Part shown: piece after piece, positions 36,308-48,665 of the stretch | Layout of the letters: each line of letters begins with the position of its first letter | Numbering within the stretch: position 1 is the stretch's first letter | Assembly: GCA_021399445.1 (NCBI GenBank) | Contig: JAJTUQ010000005.1 | Coordinates: forward strand, 558,001 to 622,000 | From: Xylogone sp. PMI_703 | Lineage: Eukaryota > Ascomycota > Leotiomycetes | Direction of reading: 5' to 3' | Length of the DNA: 64,000 bases | Translations under genes and position numbers: made by a program | Notes under the pieces: model-generated | Told to the model about the DNA's origin: nothing | Seen by the model: the letters and a program-made list of their open reading frames with translations, nothing else | Database searches by the model: none

Positions 36308-38515
36308 CTACGCAATTAATTCTGTCATCTTATGTTTATGTGTGGAAACGTTAATATCTCGATACAACCTTTGCCAAGGCTGGATTTCATCACAAACCCG
36401 TGAAAACCACCACGCCACATCAGGCTTGACAAAGAATTAGCAGGACTCAGGTGATCAGAGAAATAGTACTTACACTGTGTTTCGTATCAAACAAGACGGC
36501 CCTTCCCTGCTTGGAGATTGCAGGAAACTGGAAGTCTCTGCTGAATCGGTACTGATAAATATCCCTTTGACGTATGATTCTCGTACTAAGCCGCAGTAGA
36601 CGAAGGTAATACTCATAAAAGGGCCACGCTTTTCATCATAGATCTCCGAAATTGATGAGTTAGAGGAGTAATCCCCCATTCCAAGAATATCAATGCTGCC
36701 ATCATAATGGCTTATTGACATTCCCGTAATTCTAGGTCCAACCCTCCGGGTTTTCAACTTCCTGATACTACGAAGGCTCCCAACTGTGAAATATGCATCA
36801 GTGCTGCAATGATAAAATCTAGGTCGACTATAAGCAAGGGGAACTTTAGGAGAGCTGGTTGTCTCGGAGTTGTGAATGGTCTTTAACTGTTGTGTTACCC
36901 CTACATTTGTGATTCTATTCGACTTGAAGAGAGGAAGAAAATCGTAGAAAATGCCAGTAATTTCCGAAGTAGAGCCCCCGGATAGAGAGATCCATTCGTA
37001 ACGAAGCTGTTGTTCAAGAGCAGGCTCTAGGTAAGGCCCAAAAATGGTAGACCGTGAATAATTCGTTGTTACCTTAGCTTCACTTAATTAATACTCTAGA
37101 ACATATTCCCTTTTCTAGACTTACGAGGATACATGGCTGAAATTCACTCTGAATGCCGAGGAGAACTCTGATCCACACCGAAATTATACGCTCTTTAGGC
37201 TGAAGGCTGAGATGAATTGGACACTCAGAACTTAATCCGATTTGTTGCCTTAATCCGCCATGAGCGACTATTCCAGTTATACCATGCCCTTGGCAGTACA
37301 TTGTTAAACCCGAGATATAATCATAATCTCCAAAGGGTAAGTATCTGCATAACTGCCACTCGGGGAAGAGAGGATCGTGACGAGATTCGCTCAATTCAAA
37401 CAGACGATGAGACCGGTCACTAACAAAAGACATATCTTTGTCCCACATTACTTGTCGTTGTCTCGCGGCGACTCCTTTCCTGAATTTAATTCGTCGACAT
37501 TTGATAGACTTGCCTCATTAGCAATTGGGATAAGGATTGAGAGATAGGCTCACGTCTTGTAAAACTTGTAGATTTTGAATATCATCTCCATATAAAACAC
37601 CAAACCATCCATTTTGACATTGTCCTAGCAATGGAGATACTAACCCATCGTTATAGAGAATACAAAGCGCGAGCAGACCATGAGGGCCCATAACAAACTT
37701 GATTCCTTTAAGCTTAGATTCTTCGATTCTAATGCCGTCTTTAGCGTTAAACTCTAGCGATGAAATGTATGTTGTGCCAAATATTGTAACAAACGTTGCA
37801 CTGAGATTCTTGTTATGTTTATATATCAAGTCGAGGATTCTAGGTCTTGAGTCAAGTCTGATTTGGTCAAGAACAGGGCATGATATTTCATTTGTCACAA
37901 AGAGTGAAAAGAACATACTTGGATAGCAGTTCGCTGCTATGATCTGTCTCAACTCCAGCGGCAGATTCGAAAGTAATTGGAGAATCATAGATAAGCTATC
38001 ACTTTTTGCAACTCTAGTTAGACTAACAAAATCAATTGGCATGGTGGCTTCCACGTCGAAAATATTGTCGCTCTCAAACATTGGATATGTATCCTTTGCG
38101 AACATGTATAGGTCTTGCAGTGGGAAGCGTCTCGTTAACTTCCAGCATTCCTGGTGAACGAAATAAGCCACTTCTTGTTTTCGGCATGATCCACAGTTAT
38201 GGTCGTAACAAAACTCTATTTTCATGAAACGATCATGCTTAAATTTGTATTGTCTAGATAAGGAATCTTCGTTGGTTAAATCGACGGGCACAAGTAGGAT
38301 ACGCGACTCAGCTGGGTGATCGATATTGCACACTACACTATAATGAGCTTCGAAACTAGGGGCTTCTTAGAATACTTAAGTCCAAGCGCCTGGTATTCCC
38401 ATCTTTCAGAACTCAATCCATCATGTAGCGTTGGGATATTTGGTAGTCGTCTACGACAAAGACTACAGTGGAGGCTACGATTGAAAAGAAGCTTATAGGA
38501 AGATGATTCTGACAT
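36308..38515 (-). CDS. F-box-like fungus-specific protein
   Basis: 673-aa protein, exons 38376-38515, 37554-38337, 37125-37508, 36476-37072, 36308-36424. Read without splicing it appears broken by three frameshifts; small introns of 38, 45, 52 and 51 nt repair all of them in phase. The N-terminus has a Cys pair (CSLCRRRLP). A further CGSCRKQ and a His/Cys segment follow, then an F-box-like leucine-rich helix (NLPLELRQIIAANC) near residue 200. The C-terminal half carries repeated beta-type segments (GDYDYISGLTMY, CSTDAYFTVGSL, ITGMSISH) and ends with PDVAWWF. This layout matches a family of unnamed fungal F-box-like proteins that I recall only by sequence. If the F-box works, the protein would bring substrates to an SCF ubiquitin ligase. 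The 38-nt intron is unusually short. Confidence 0.65.
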
Positions 38516-39006
38516 ATTGCGTGCTGCCTATTCCATTTATGATATAGAGGCTGTAATAAATCTTGTATGAAAGGGCCGAAGTGGGAACGTCTATAAAGCT
38601 GAAGCAACGCACGGTGTCGGGCCGTGATTCATCCGCTGGTACTTCGTCCTAGCTTGCGGGAGATATTCTACATTTCACACCAGATGGGAAGCATTTCGAG
38701 CCAAACTATGTTAATGATTTCTTGTATGGTTGAAAAACTCTCTGATGATCTTCGAAGGAGACGAGCTTTTGTAGTATACGTGGTAAAACTCCTTTCAATT
38801 GTTCTCTCTGCATTGATAGACTGGAAATTCAAATAACCAAACTAAGCTAAGGTTGAAAAGTTTATAAAACCTTGATTTATGAACTCCAAAACTAATGATC
38901 TCTTCTAAATACAAGTACCCATGGCTTCAAGCTCTATGGGTCCGTCACAGAACTCCAGCATAACTTTGCCTCCGTTGAAAAAGAAAAACAAACAAGCAAA
39001 CTTTTA
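38516..39006. other. Short intergenic region
   Basis: Lies between the 5' end of the F-box-like gene and the 3' end of the first Hsp70-like gene, both on the minus strand. Short frames only; nothing recognised. Confidence 0.4.
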
Positions 39007-40930
39007 TTACACGTATTCCGCCGTTACAGTGTCGTACCTCTTCCCCATATAAAGCAGCACATACTTCGTACTCGCGCTATAGTATGTAGCCTCCACCGCA
39101 CCCGAGATATTGTAATACTTGTTCCCGTCTGCACAAGTTATCATCGTGCGCTCTAGGTCCTTCTCCGTCAAATGGCTTAAGTCAGCCTCGAGAGTCACTA
39201 AGTCTCGTCCTTGGGCCGCTTGGTGCACAGGAGCTGTAGTGCTATATTCATCGCACTTGACGACTATGCTGGCTGATTTCGGCTTTCCGTTCTTTATAGC
39301 GTACTTTTGATTGAATGCGATTTGCTTCGGCTTGGACTCCAGCACTGGGTCACCTTTCCTGATAAACCAGCTCATGCAGAGAACGCGGTAGGATTTGTCT
39401 CTCTCGGCCCAGTATCTACAGTCATCGGTCAGTAAAGGGCATCTTGACTTGCAGGGGCGTTTTGAGGAAGTTAAATACGTACTTGAAGCCATCAGTGTGT
39501 ACCTTGGGATCAAACTCCACACTTAATTCGATTCCATAGTGTTTCCGGGCCGCTCTTGAAACAACCATGCCAGCATTAGAGTTTGCGTGAGCCAGCCCCA
39601 TCATTACTGCACCTCTCACCACAGCCGTCCATGCGTTAGGCGGTTGTAACACTTCAATATTCTCTCCCAAAGCATTCCTCAAACTTTCCTTGAGGTAAAC
39701 GTTTTGACCAAATCCTCCGACGAGTAAGACAGCCTTTATCTTCGTTCTTGTTGACTTGATCTGACCTTTGACCAAGTCGATGATCTTATCCACTATAGGT
39801 TGGAAAATACTCTTCATCTCCTCTGATTTTATTAGGAATTTCCCTCGCCTTATCCCTAATGCTTCGTTGTTCGCCAAGCCTGCCACTGGGATACTGTAAC
39901 CGTCCTGGCCGGATTCTTCGGAATACTGCTTCTTGATCTGTGCCATATCAGTATATTAATCCAAGCGCACCGGAGATTTCCCAGAACATACCACTGTGTC
40001 AAACCTTTCCATTGCCTCGGCCAATATCTCTGGGTCCCACCCTGGTTCTTTGCTCAGTTTTGACTCTAAGAATTCACCAAATCTTCGGTTAAGGAATGTT
40101 GATCCACAGAGCCCACCAGTTCCTGCAGCGGCTTCCTTGACTTTCAGCATAGGGTATAAGTCGGTGATGGTGTATGAAATTAAGTCCACAGTTCCACCTC
40201 CAGCATCACACAGAACAAAACTATCGCCTACATTTAGGCCCACCGGGTCTAAGCAGTGAAGCGAATAGATTGCGGCAGCTTCTGGTTCGGAGACTAGCAG
40301 AATCTTTGTATTACTTTTCAATCCGGCCCTTTCGCATGCCTTTAATGTCTTCTCCTTCGCTACCTCAGACCATATGGCGGGGACCGTGAGGCAGAACTCG
40401 ATGGGGATTGTTCGTAGAACTGCTTGGCCGACCTTCTGTTCTAATGTATACATCAAATGTTCACATAGCTTTGTAAGGTAGGCCGCCGTAAGATCTTCTG
40501 ATGATATCTTTTGTCCAGCTTGGGCTTTGGCCCCTCCAAGACCTCTGAGTAACTGTTAGCAGGTCTTGCGGTGTTGAGCCAACTCTTAGGGAGAGCACGT
40601 ACAGCTTAAACCATTGGAATCGCTCGACAAGAGGTGGTATCTGGAAACCCCACTCCACAGTACTTTTTATGTATCGAAGCTCTGTTGGTACTTTCTCACT
40701 ACTTATTCCTTCTCGACTGCCTTGGCTAGATGGCCATGAATTAATTACAGTTTGGTAATCTGACTACATTTCAATCACTTCAGCAGGTACGCATGAGTTA
40801 AACTTGCTTGTGGTGCACTCACTCTTCTCGTCTCACCCCACGCAACACCAGAATATGTTGTCCCGAAATCAATCCCAACGACCAATTTCCGGCCATTGTC
40901 GTTGAGCGACAAGTTTTCAAGTCCATTCAT
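39007..40930 (-). CDS. Hsp70-like ATPase of the HSPA12 type (copy 1)
   Basis: 561-aa member of the actin/Hsp70 fold, exons 40823-40930, 40603-40763, 39992-40544, 39483-39937, 39007-39415; introns 54-67 nt, all in phase. The nucleotide-binding motifs are present: phosphate-1 GIDFGTTYSG (residues 19-28), EPEAAA, phosphate-2 LCDAGGGTVD, and the adenosine-type LLVGGFGQNVYL. The C-terminal substrate-binding region of classical Hsp70 is replaced by a short beta-rich tail (from about 425, with YWAERDK and MSWFIRKGD), as in the HSPA12-like proteins that are expanded in filamentous fungi. Probably cytosolic; substrate unknown. Its 5' end faces a coiled-coil gene (41810-43552) across an 880-bp gap, a pairing repeated in mirror image by the second copy at 49212. 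Confidence 0.85.
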
Positions 40931-41809
40931 CGTGAAACAGAGGAGTTCTCCACCAGCTTCCAGAAGTTGTATGGAGAGTGAGGGTCAAAATGATGATGGA
41001 AGAACTGAAGATGTGGAAACGGGATGGAAGATGTAGTCAACCCCCCAGAACCCATGAATGGCTAATACGAAACAACACAGAACGCATTTAGTACGAAACC
41101 GGATAAAATAAGGCATCGATGCGCTTCATAGGTGCTGTCCCAAGCTCTCTGCTTGTCATCTGTACCTCGGTGGACTACTGCACCGCCTGGCGGAGCACGT
41201 CTGGTGGCGAGGCTGGAGGAATGAAATTTGGGCAGAGCCTCGTGGTTCAACGTGATAGCACGAGTCGGATGCACCAGGTATCCGGGCCCATGTCGTGAAT
41301 ACCCATCAGGTACCCCCCAGAAGTGGAACGGCGATGTGGTGGTGCCCGTTGAAACCACCAACAATGGCAAGACTATCCCCAAAGAGCGAGGACTGTTTAC
41401 AGCCGAGCCGCTCTGGAGAAATCGCAGCTCTGCCACGTCGCAGAGTACACTGGGCCTAAGCATGAGGCCTCAACGGACATCTATGCCCAGCACGCATTTA
41501 CTGGCAGCTGCTGGGTCTTGCTGCGTCTGCGAGACGCCTGTAGTGGGGATTGTGGATACGCCAACTGACCGATGAGAAAAAGCAACTGCGTGCCTGCGTG
41601 GCAAGCTTCGAAGAGGAGGATACAGCTGCCTCATCCTCTTTGGCTGGCAAGATGGCTCAACATTCAGAATTCTCAAATCTTCTTCTGAGCTTTTGTGGAT
41701 TTCCTTTCCTACATCATCAGATGCTTTCTTGCGCCTGTCTGCTTTGGGCCTTTAAAGCTCCTTAAGTGGTTTCCTCGCAGTCAAACGTCCCCAGAAACCT
41801 GCCTCCATC
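40931..41809. promoter_or_regulatory. Divergent promoter region, Hsp70-like copy 1 / coiled-coil copy 1
   Basis: 880 bp between two divergent starts. Noticeably richer in GC than its surroundings. Overlapping frames on both strands (minus 41062-41463, plus 41228-41575) are open but show no motif and I do not call them. Shared regulation of the two flanking genes is an inference from their arrangement. Confidence 0.4.
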
Positions 41810-43552
41810 ATGACCCAAGCGGCGACTGCAATGCGAGGGACCTGGAACGATACCCGTAGAGATGTGGCTCGTCGTTCAGCTCAGACGCCGGTTGGTCCAC
41901 CGTGGAAAAACCGCTGTTGGTTTCCAGCTTGTGCCTACCGATCACCGCGACTAACGGATCTAGGATATACGCGCGACCGACAAGTCGTTACCGGCAGAGG
42001 AGGCAATCCCAATGTCCTTTATGGACAGAGGCCGACCCGTCCCGCGAGCAGATTACCTAGGATTTAAGGACAGTGAAGAGCATTGGCAGATGCTAGAGGA
42101 GCAAACGATGTCGACAGTTGATGACACACCGCCGCCCCGTAAGCACCTAGCCTGTTACATCTCAGTGGAGTGCGTGCGCAACCTACTGATTTGTCTTTCG
42201 CAGCCGTTCCAGCCCGCGAAGGGCAGTATGCAAGGAGACGACAACATTTCTTGACTGTGCCAGAGAATGATACCACGCTCATTGAACCTCATCCGACTAG
42301 GTCTGTATAAATCGTACTGTGAGATGTGAAAGCTGACACAAAAATTCAAGATATCATCGACCAAAGTCCATAGCGGGGCTGCCCTCGGGTGACCGCCATG
42401 AGCTCCATATGGAAATGGTAGAAGAACTATCCAGGGTCACTGCGGAAAATGAAGCGCTGAGAAATCGCATTGTGCAACTCCAGAAGGATCTATCAGATGC
42501 TCAGGATTTCGTCTTCAGTCTCCAACCACGCCAGACAAACATCACCGAGTCTGAAGCCTCATCGGAGTATAACTCACTCTGTGGCATGGTCCAGCAATGG
42601 GTTGAAACCAATGTAGGAGACGCTTTATATGAGCGAGACATGCACAGAGAAAAGATATATCCTCATGCGGCTAAAGAACTGCTGGATCTTATTTCTAAAC
42701 CGGGCAAGCAGGCATTTGTATACCTGGATACGGATGAATATAACATTGTTTCGGCCATAATGAAATTTCTCTGTGTGGAAATTTTCGATCGGCCTTTCTT
42801 CTGTCCCATTGAAGATGGAGCAGTCAAGATTCTCAGCTCAGTGGAGAAGGCAATGAGAAATATGGAACCGAGACGAGGTAAGCAGACGCATCCATCATAT
42901 TGCTCAACTACGTCTGCATAATGGAGTTATACTGATAGCATTCTAATAAGACCTCTCGACAATTCGGCTGTGGCGTTCTGAGACGTATGCGGCAGTGTGT
43001 CAACGCCCTGACTTTCCTGAATTTCGGCGGCAGCGTACAATGCAACTTACGGATCAATTGACGACTCTCATGTCTGTAATTGTGCCTCGCGCGGAGAAGC
43101 GCAGACTACATGTTTCCATACAAAACAACATTGTCAAGCCCGCAATGGCATTGGCGCACAGATTGCACCTCTCCGTCGATCGATATAGTCTAGAGTGGTC
43201 CACATTCTCCAAGATACCTCTTGAGGCAAGGAGTCACGCGCCAAAAGACTTTATGGAGTACGAGAGCCTCAACATAGTTCAAGGAGCAAGGGTGGTCAGA
43301 TTCCCACTTCCAAACCCAAGATGTACTTTTACTTACTTACTGGATATGTCACCTGCATTGGTATACTACGAGGCAAAGGCCGATGCATGGGGAGAGGCCA
43401 AGATCTTGAAGAAGGCGAGGATGCTGATAGCTCTTACGAAAGAGGGAGACGACCCTTTTACGGCACCAAGGTTGAACCCGACTGAGTATGCTACATGTTT
43501 AGGCCAGCTAGAAGATAAAGCAACACGTAGGAAAGAAGGGAGAAGGTTATAA
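41810..43552 (+). CDS. Fungus-specific coiled-coil protein (copy 1)
   Basis: About 490 aa, likely exons 41810-41890, 41964-42138, 42204-42300 (or -42304), 42351 (or 42367)-42877, 42951-43552. The last two exons are firm (phase-1 intron 42878-42950). The middle ones restore frame with good branch and acceptor signals. The first exon, with its weak GTTGGT donor, is doubtful; ATG 42012 is the fallback start. A leucine/asparagine heptad segment (MVEELSRVTAENEALRNRI) begins at 42409. A conserved helical domain follows, with WVETNVGD, FDRPFF and an LWRSET motif. No enzyme motif. The protein from 46912-48665 shows the same order (coiled coil, W at the domain start, PFVFLD, LWRSQT), so the two look like distant paralogues. 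Divergent from Hsp70-like copy 1. Confidence 0.65.
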
Positions 43553-44494
43553 ATCTGTAGAATAGGACCATTTCAGATATTGGCAGGATATCAGTAGTAG
43601 TTATTCTAACGGCTGTAATATTACTTCAATCTAGAGAATAATATTTCCTTGAATGGTAAAACTGTTCTCGTATTTGCTGGGCTGCTATCCATTGAGACCA
43701 GATGACTAATTTTGTAGTCGAAATACTAATATTACTACCCATAGCTCACGATGGTTATCGAAAGAGGCTAAGTGGTAACATCTCTAGATCCTTGGGTTCA
43801 ATTACATGCAAATCTTACTCATCTAGTTCTGAAACCAATTGATGAGACAACTGACCACGTATTACCGACAACCTAACCAGCAAAGTTGAGGAGCTAAAAG
43901 CCCTATTCAACCGCGAGCTTTCAGTGTCAGGCGATAGCTAAGCCTCGCAATAACTCCTAACCGCGGGGATTCTTCTCCAGCTGTGTTGGGTATTAAGTAT
44001 CCAGAGAACTGTGACAAAGCAACAGGGCATAACAGCATGAACGCCTGCTTGTCACCGCTCTCTCTGCCCCATTTTGTTGACCAGCAAGGCGCTGGCTGAA
44101 TGCAGGCCAGGTGGTCGCCCCGCCATTGTATTAGGCGGTGGAGTTGCAGTTCTGGGCCGCCATGAAAGGACGACTTCCTCCGCCTTTTGACACGTCAGGA
44201 TCAATCATTCCCATTCCCCTTCATATGGTGTGGCGGTGATACATTGTAATCGCAGTATGGCGACCCACAATCACGGCCAGCACACATGGTTGGTGAGGCA
44301 ATGGGATGAAAACGATGCAGCTATTCGCTGGTTAAGCTCCTGTCGCAAATGTTCGGCCTCACTGTGCAGCTTAGCTTGCACTGAGTCGGACCATAATACT
44401 AAGCAAGATCCATAAAATTAAGAGTAGACCTCTGTCTCTTTGAAAGAGTTTGATTTTTGAAGTCTTGCATACTTCAACATTCCACAAGCAAGTC
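43553..44494. other. Intergenic region upstream of the RBR ligase
   Basis: 940 bp with no supportable gene; a plus-strand frame at 44230-44415 has no motif. It holds the 3' flank of the coiled-coil gene and the promoter of the ligase. Confidence 0.4.
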
Positions 44495-46611
44495 ATGCAG
44501 CCCAGATTAGACCTTCGCAAGATGAATGCGGATCGATCCGCGGGGTCAAAGTAAGTCAATCCAAAGAGTGTCAAAAAAGTATTTGCGATAGTCTATATGA
44601 TCATATGCTAATTACGCTTTGCTAGCCATGGAAACCCTCATCATGGAGCTCCACAGCTTCAGAGAAGAGCCACCACCAAGGAATCGCCAAGGTCATTTGC
44701 ACTTCCTGGAGTACCACCATCGATGTATAGAGAATGGGAAGAAGGCCACTCAGATTACAAGTGGGAAGAATCGAAACCTAGAACTGAAGCGAAACCTCGA
44801 CCTCCAGTGAAGCCTAAACCACTCATGAGATCAGCTACTCAACCAGTTGTGGCAGCGACCTATCTCGACGCTGAGGTCCCTCTATTCGGTCTGCAATACG
44901 GTATGAGCGGGCTAAGTCTCCGTGAGAGGAAAGAGACTGTTCACATCGACAGAAGAGCATCATCCGATGCAAGGATTCCCAGTACCTCTAAGCCCGGTAT
45001 TCCCAGGCCAAGTCCTCCTAGACCCAGTCCCTCTAAGAATATTCCTGTCTCCAAGATTCCTTCTCCTCCTGAGGACACAAAACGAACTGGTAAAGGAGAT
45101 ATGGAGAGAGCTTTTTTGAGAAGTTTACACAGCAGCGACAGCTCAGACACTGTGATTGGATTAAGAGGCGGGTACGTTGAGTTGTATTTGAGACTTTAAG
45201 AAGAGTGCTAACAAGCTCCATCATTTAGGAACACCCGCCGACATACGCTCGCTACTCTCACTGAATCGAGCGCACCAGCAACTAAGGCAACGGAATGCAT
45301 GATTTGTGTAGAACCATTTACTGCTGTATCTCGACCAGAATTCATATCAATTGCTTGTATGCACGAGCCGTCAGTATGCAGTGGCTGCATATCAAGATCC
45401 ATCAAATCAGAGCTGGAGTCTAGGATGTGGAATCAGATCAAATGCCCTGAGTGCCAGACTGCACTTATTTACGACGACATTCAGCGACTTGCAGACCCCG
45501 AGACTTTTGCACGGTAAGCTTGCTATAAACAGAAAGTAGCGTAAAAGCGGATAAACTAATATTATTAACTTAGCTACGATGCACTCTCACTTCGCAGCGT
45601 TATCTCCGCCGATGAGAAGTTTGTCTGGTGCACCAAGTGCTCCTTTGGCCAACTACATGCCAGCGGTAATAAACAACCTTTGATGAGGTGTCTACAATGT
45701 GGACATCGCTCTTGTTTCCGACATTCCGTTCCCTGGCACGAGAGACTCACTTGCGAACAATACGAATCCCTGCTCAAGGATCCCGAGAATTTCAATATCG
45801 GTGCCGATGTGGAGGATCCATCGCTAGAGAAGCTCATGAAGGCGCAAGAGGAGAATAACGATCAGCTCTTAGCAGAGGAACTCGCACGACAGAAGCAGGT
45901 ACACGCCGTAGAGAGACAAAGAGCCAAGCGCAAGCAACAGGAGGAAGCCGAACGCAAGAGAGAAGAGTTGGAAAAGAAGAAGAAACTGGAAAATGATAGA
46001 AAGAAGATGATTGAAGATATAAAGCGGAGGCAGAAGGAGGACGAATTGAGTTTACAGACCGTGCAGGCCACGACGAAGCAGTGCCCGAATTGCCAGTGGC
46101 CGATTGAGAAGAATGACGGATGCGCTCATATGACTTGTAAGCCAATTGATTCCTTTTTTTTCTCACTATCGATTTCCTACAATTTGTTGGTTGGTCATTC
46201 GTATATGTTATCATGAGGTATTATGAATAAGAAAGGAGGGAGCCACGGCAACCCAAGCCGATCTGATCGAGTGACTGATCTGGAATATGTAGGCATCAAA
46301 TGCAGCCACCAGTTCTGCTGGATATGCCTTGAACGCTGGCTTGGCCACCGCAGCTGCACCTAACTCCAGCAAACCCCCCCTTGTTGAAATCATTTGTACC
46401 AACTTGTTGTCTGATTATTTCACGCAATTTTATGTCTTTGTTTTGACTTTTATCGCTGACTGTAAACCATCATGAAGGCATCAAGTGTCGCGCGGAGTTC
46501 TGTTGGGAGTGCTTGAAGGATTATGAACCGATTAGGCAGCATGGAAATGATAGGCATGCTAGGAGTTGCAAGTATCATTCGGATAATTTGCCTGGGTATC
46601 TTGAGTCTTGA
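44495..46611 (+). CDS. RBR-type E3 ubiquitin ligase with two candidate last exons
   Basis: RING-between-RING ligase, 527 aa using exons 44495-44550, 44626-45171, 45229-45513, 45574-46136 and 46478-46611; 506 aa if the alternative last exon 46293-46363 is used. Residues 20-200 are Pro/Ser/Lys-rich and probably disordered. RING1 begins at Cys224 (ECMICVEPF, CMHEPSVCSGC, CPEC). The IBR follows (VWCTKCSFGQ, CLQCGHRSCFRH). A strongly charged Lys/Arg/Glu coiled coil lies between IBR and RING2. RING2 starts CPNCQWPIEKNDGCAHMTC, its last Cys codon split by the phase-1 intron, and both candidate last exons supply a matching second half. RBR enzymes pass ubiquitin through a RING2 cysteine. It sits centrally between the two mirrored coiled-coil/Hsp70-like pairs. 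Confidence 0.85.
46293..46363 (+). other. Alternative last exon of the RBR ligase
   Basis: A complete phase-1 terminal exon inside the intron that leads to exon 46478-46611. Preceded by a TGACTGAT branch-like site and TATGTAG acceptor, it reads C-IKCSHQFCWICLERW-LGHRSCT then stop. The other exon reads C-IKCRAEFCWECLKDY and so on. Both supply the remaining RING2 Cys/His ligands, with shared CIKC and FCW.C. No GT donor lies within the exon, so the two would be mutually exclusive. Confidence 0.7.
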
Positions 46612-46911
46612 ATAAATTGAACCAGAATAACGGAATGGGAGGAAATTTTATTTGATATCAACGGGCTTGATAGGATATATTGGGAGTATTGGCTTTTTAT
46701 GATGATACGAACAAATTTACATTACCATACAGTACCTCAGTTTTAAAGTTCCATGCACATCGCATCTGTGTATAAAGGCTTATTATTTGTGAAATTATTG
46801 TTTGTGCTAACCCAGTTCTATTCGAATAGGGTTATCAATTTCGATTACTAACTAGCCTAGAACTAAAAAGCATATATTAAATTCAAAAGCTAACAGCCCG
46901 CCTTAACAGCA
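46612..46911. terminator. Convergent 3' region of RBR and coiled-coil genes
   Basis: 300 bp of AT-rich DNA between two convergent stops. It should hold both polyadenylation regions; AATAAA-like words occur just after the RBR stop (46611-46616). Confidence 0.35.
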
Positions 46912-48665
46912 TCATTTATCTGCATCTTCCAGCTTGCTATCAAGCCATACCTCCGCTGGGATCCACACTCGAGATTTATCATAATCTTCTGCTTCATCTG
47001 TTCCAAAAACTAACAAAAGTGGATGCACAATTACTGTAATAGGCTTGCCCTTTAATTGATCTTCATGGTCGTCATACCTTACCGATGGGTGAGGACTCAT
47101 CTCTGGATCGTTGATATTAAAAGCTGGAGCATTAAAGCCTTGTAATGTGTAGCACCGCATGAATGTTCTCCGTGTCCACAATTTGTAGGTAATAGTGGCT
47201 GCTTCGCGGTAGATTGATTTTACCTTATCTATGTAGTCAGGGTTCGCATCTTTGTCGACAAAATGTGACGCTTGACCAGCTAAAAAATTAGTCGCGTATT
47301 GTTCTGCAACATTAGAAATTGATTTCTCCGTGACATTGTGGATTTTCTTCTCTCCAGCTCTGCTATCGTCTTGTATTGGAGGAAGTAGAAGCCTCAAAGT
47401 TTGAGAGCGCCATAGATGGGCATCTCTTCTGTTCGCTATCGACCGTTAATATTAACCCTTTTCCATATAGTATTTAACTCACAGCGTTTTGCGGCGTGAT
47501 AGATCTGTTCAATCATATCCACACCAGGGACAGTTGCATTTTCACCATATGTTATACCGTCCAAAAAGACAAATGGGTTTCGAAACAAGCTCGTATATAT
47601 ATCGTGAGCAAGCAATGCATTTAAAAGCATTCCGGAGCTTTTTGGCGTGGATAATCCTCGAGGAAGCTGGCCATTCTCTATTATGACTACATGAGATAGG
47701 CATTCGAATAGCTCAGCTGATCCTATTTCCATGTAAATGGAAACTGGAATGTCTTTGGTTGAGTAAGTTTTTGCCCAACTCCTCATTTCTCTCTTGATCC
47801 TATTTAAATCTCCCATGACTCTAGAATCCTCACTCGGAAGCCATCTACCAGAGTCCATTTGTTTAAACGAACTCTCCTGCTGCTTGCGAATGACCGCATC
47901 ATACTTATTTTGTAGGACGTTGTTTTCGGATTTTAGCCTTTGAAGCTCAAGCTTGAAAGTGCGCCGGTATTCATCCTTCTCAAAATGCATCTGTTTCAGT
48001 GTCGTATCATATTTTTCTATTTTAGTTTCGAAATATTGTACGCAGCGATCCATCATAGATTCGTTCTGGAGCTTTAACGTCACTATCTCTGTGGTATGAC
48101 TTTCCCGAAGGTGCAATATCTCTTGTTCAAGTTCATATACTTCTTGTAAATGTGCTCTAGGTGATGAAGAGCTACTCAAGAGACCGGGTATGCTAAGTCC
48201 ATCAAGATATCTGGTATTCTTTCGAACCTGTATAATATCGCGCGAGTGATTCGACCGATTATAGACGGTTTTTGGCGCTGTAGTAGCATCGTCGAGGGGG
48301 CGAGACTTCACCTCTTGAACTCTGGCAACAATATTATGCTGAGAATCCCGAGGTTGTTGTGGCTTTTGATTATAGAGTGTACTTTGATTATTATCTTCAC
48401 TTATGTCTAATGTGGGAGCATTGTCAATCGAGCCGTCGTGATTGGTAGGAGCGCCACAATCCCTATTAGTAGAGATTGTATTTGATTGATCTAACCCATG
48501 TCCATTTGAGTCACCATGATTCCTTTTAACTAGAATATTGGCGCGAGATTGGGCTCCAACATTTCGGTATTCATCCCTCGTTTGACCCTGTAGGTTGCAG
48601 TCATGACCCAGCTCCGGTTGACCGCATTGGTCATTTGAATTTGCTGTTTCTCGAAGACTTTGCAT
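46912..48665 (-). CDS. Fungus-specific coiled-coil protein (copy 2)
   Basis: 568 aa, exons 47483-48665 and 46912-47435 (intron 47 nt, GTGAGT...GATAG). The frame is open to 48725 through a GTG, but ATG 48665 is the first usable start. Residues 1-150 are Asn/Gln/Asp-rich and probably disordered. About 165-290 is a long coiled coil (EVYELEQEILHLRES, LQRLKSENNVLQNKY). The C-terminal helical domain has MRSWAKTY, NPFVFLD and, just after the intron, an LWRSQT motif. The same order of elements occurs in the protein from 41810-43552, so they look like members of one family. No catalytic motif; a scaffold or adaptor role is a guess. Divergent from Hsp70-like copy 2 across 546 bp. Confidence 0.75.

Noticed and set aside
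37449..37553. Apparent frameshifts in the F-box-like gene
   Set aside because: Introns 37509-37553 and 38338-38375 rejoin the frames exactly in phase.
41062..41575. Overlapping ORFs in the divergent promoter
   Set aside because: Both strands are open because the DNA is GC-richer here; neither frame shows a motif.
45834..46214. Minus-strand ORF opposite the RBR coiled coil
   Set aside because: Low-complexity complement of Lys/Glu-rich codons in a clear plus-strand gene.
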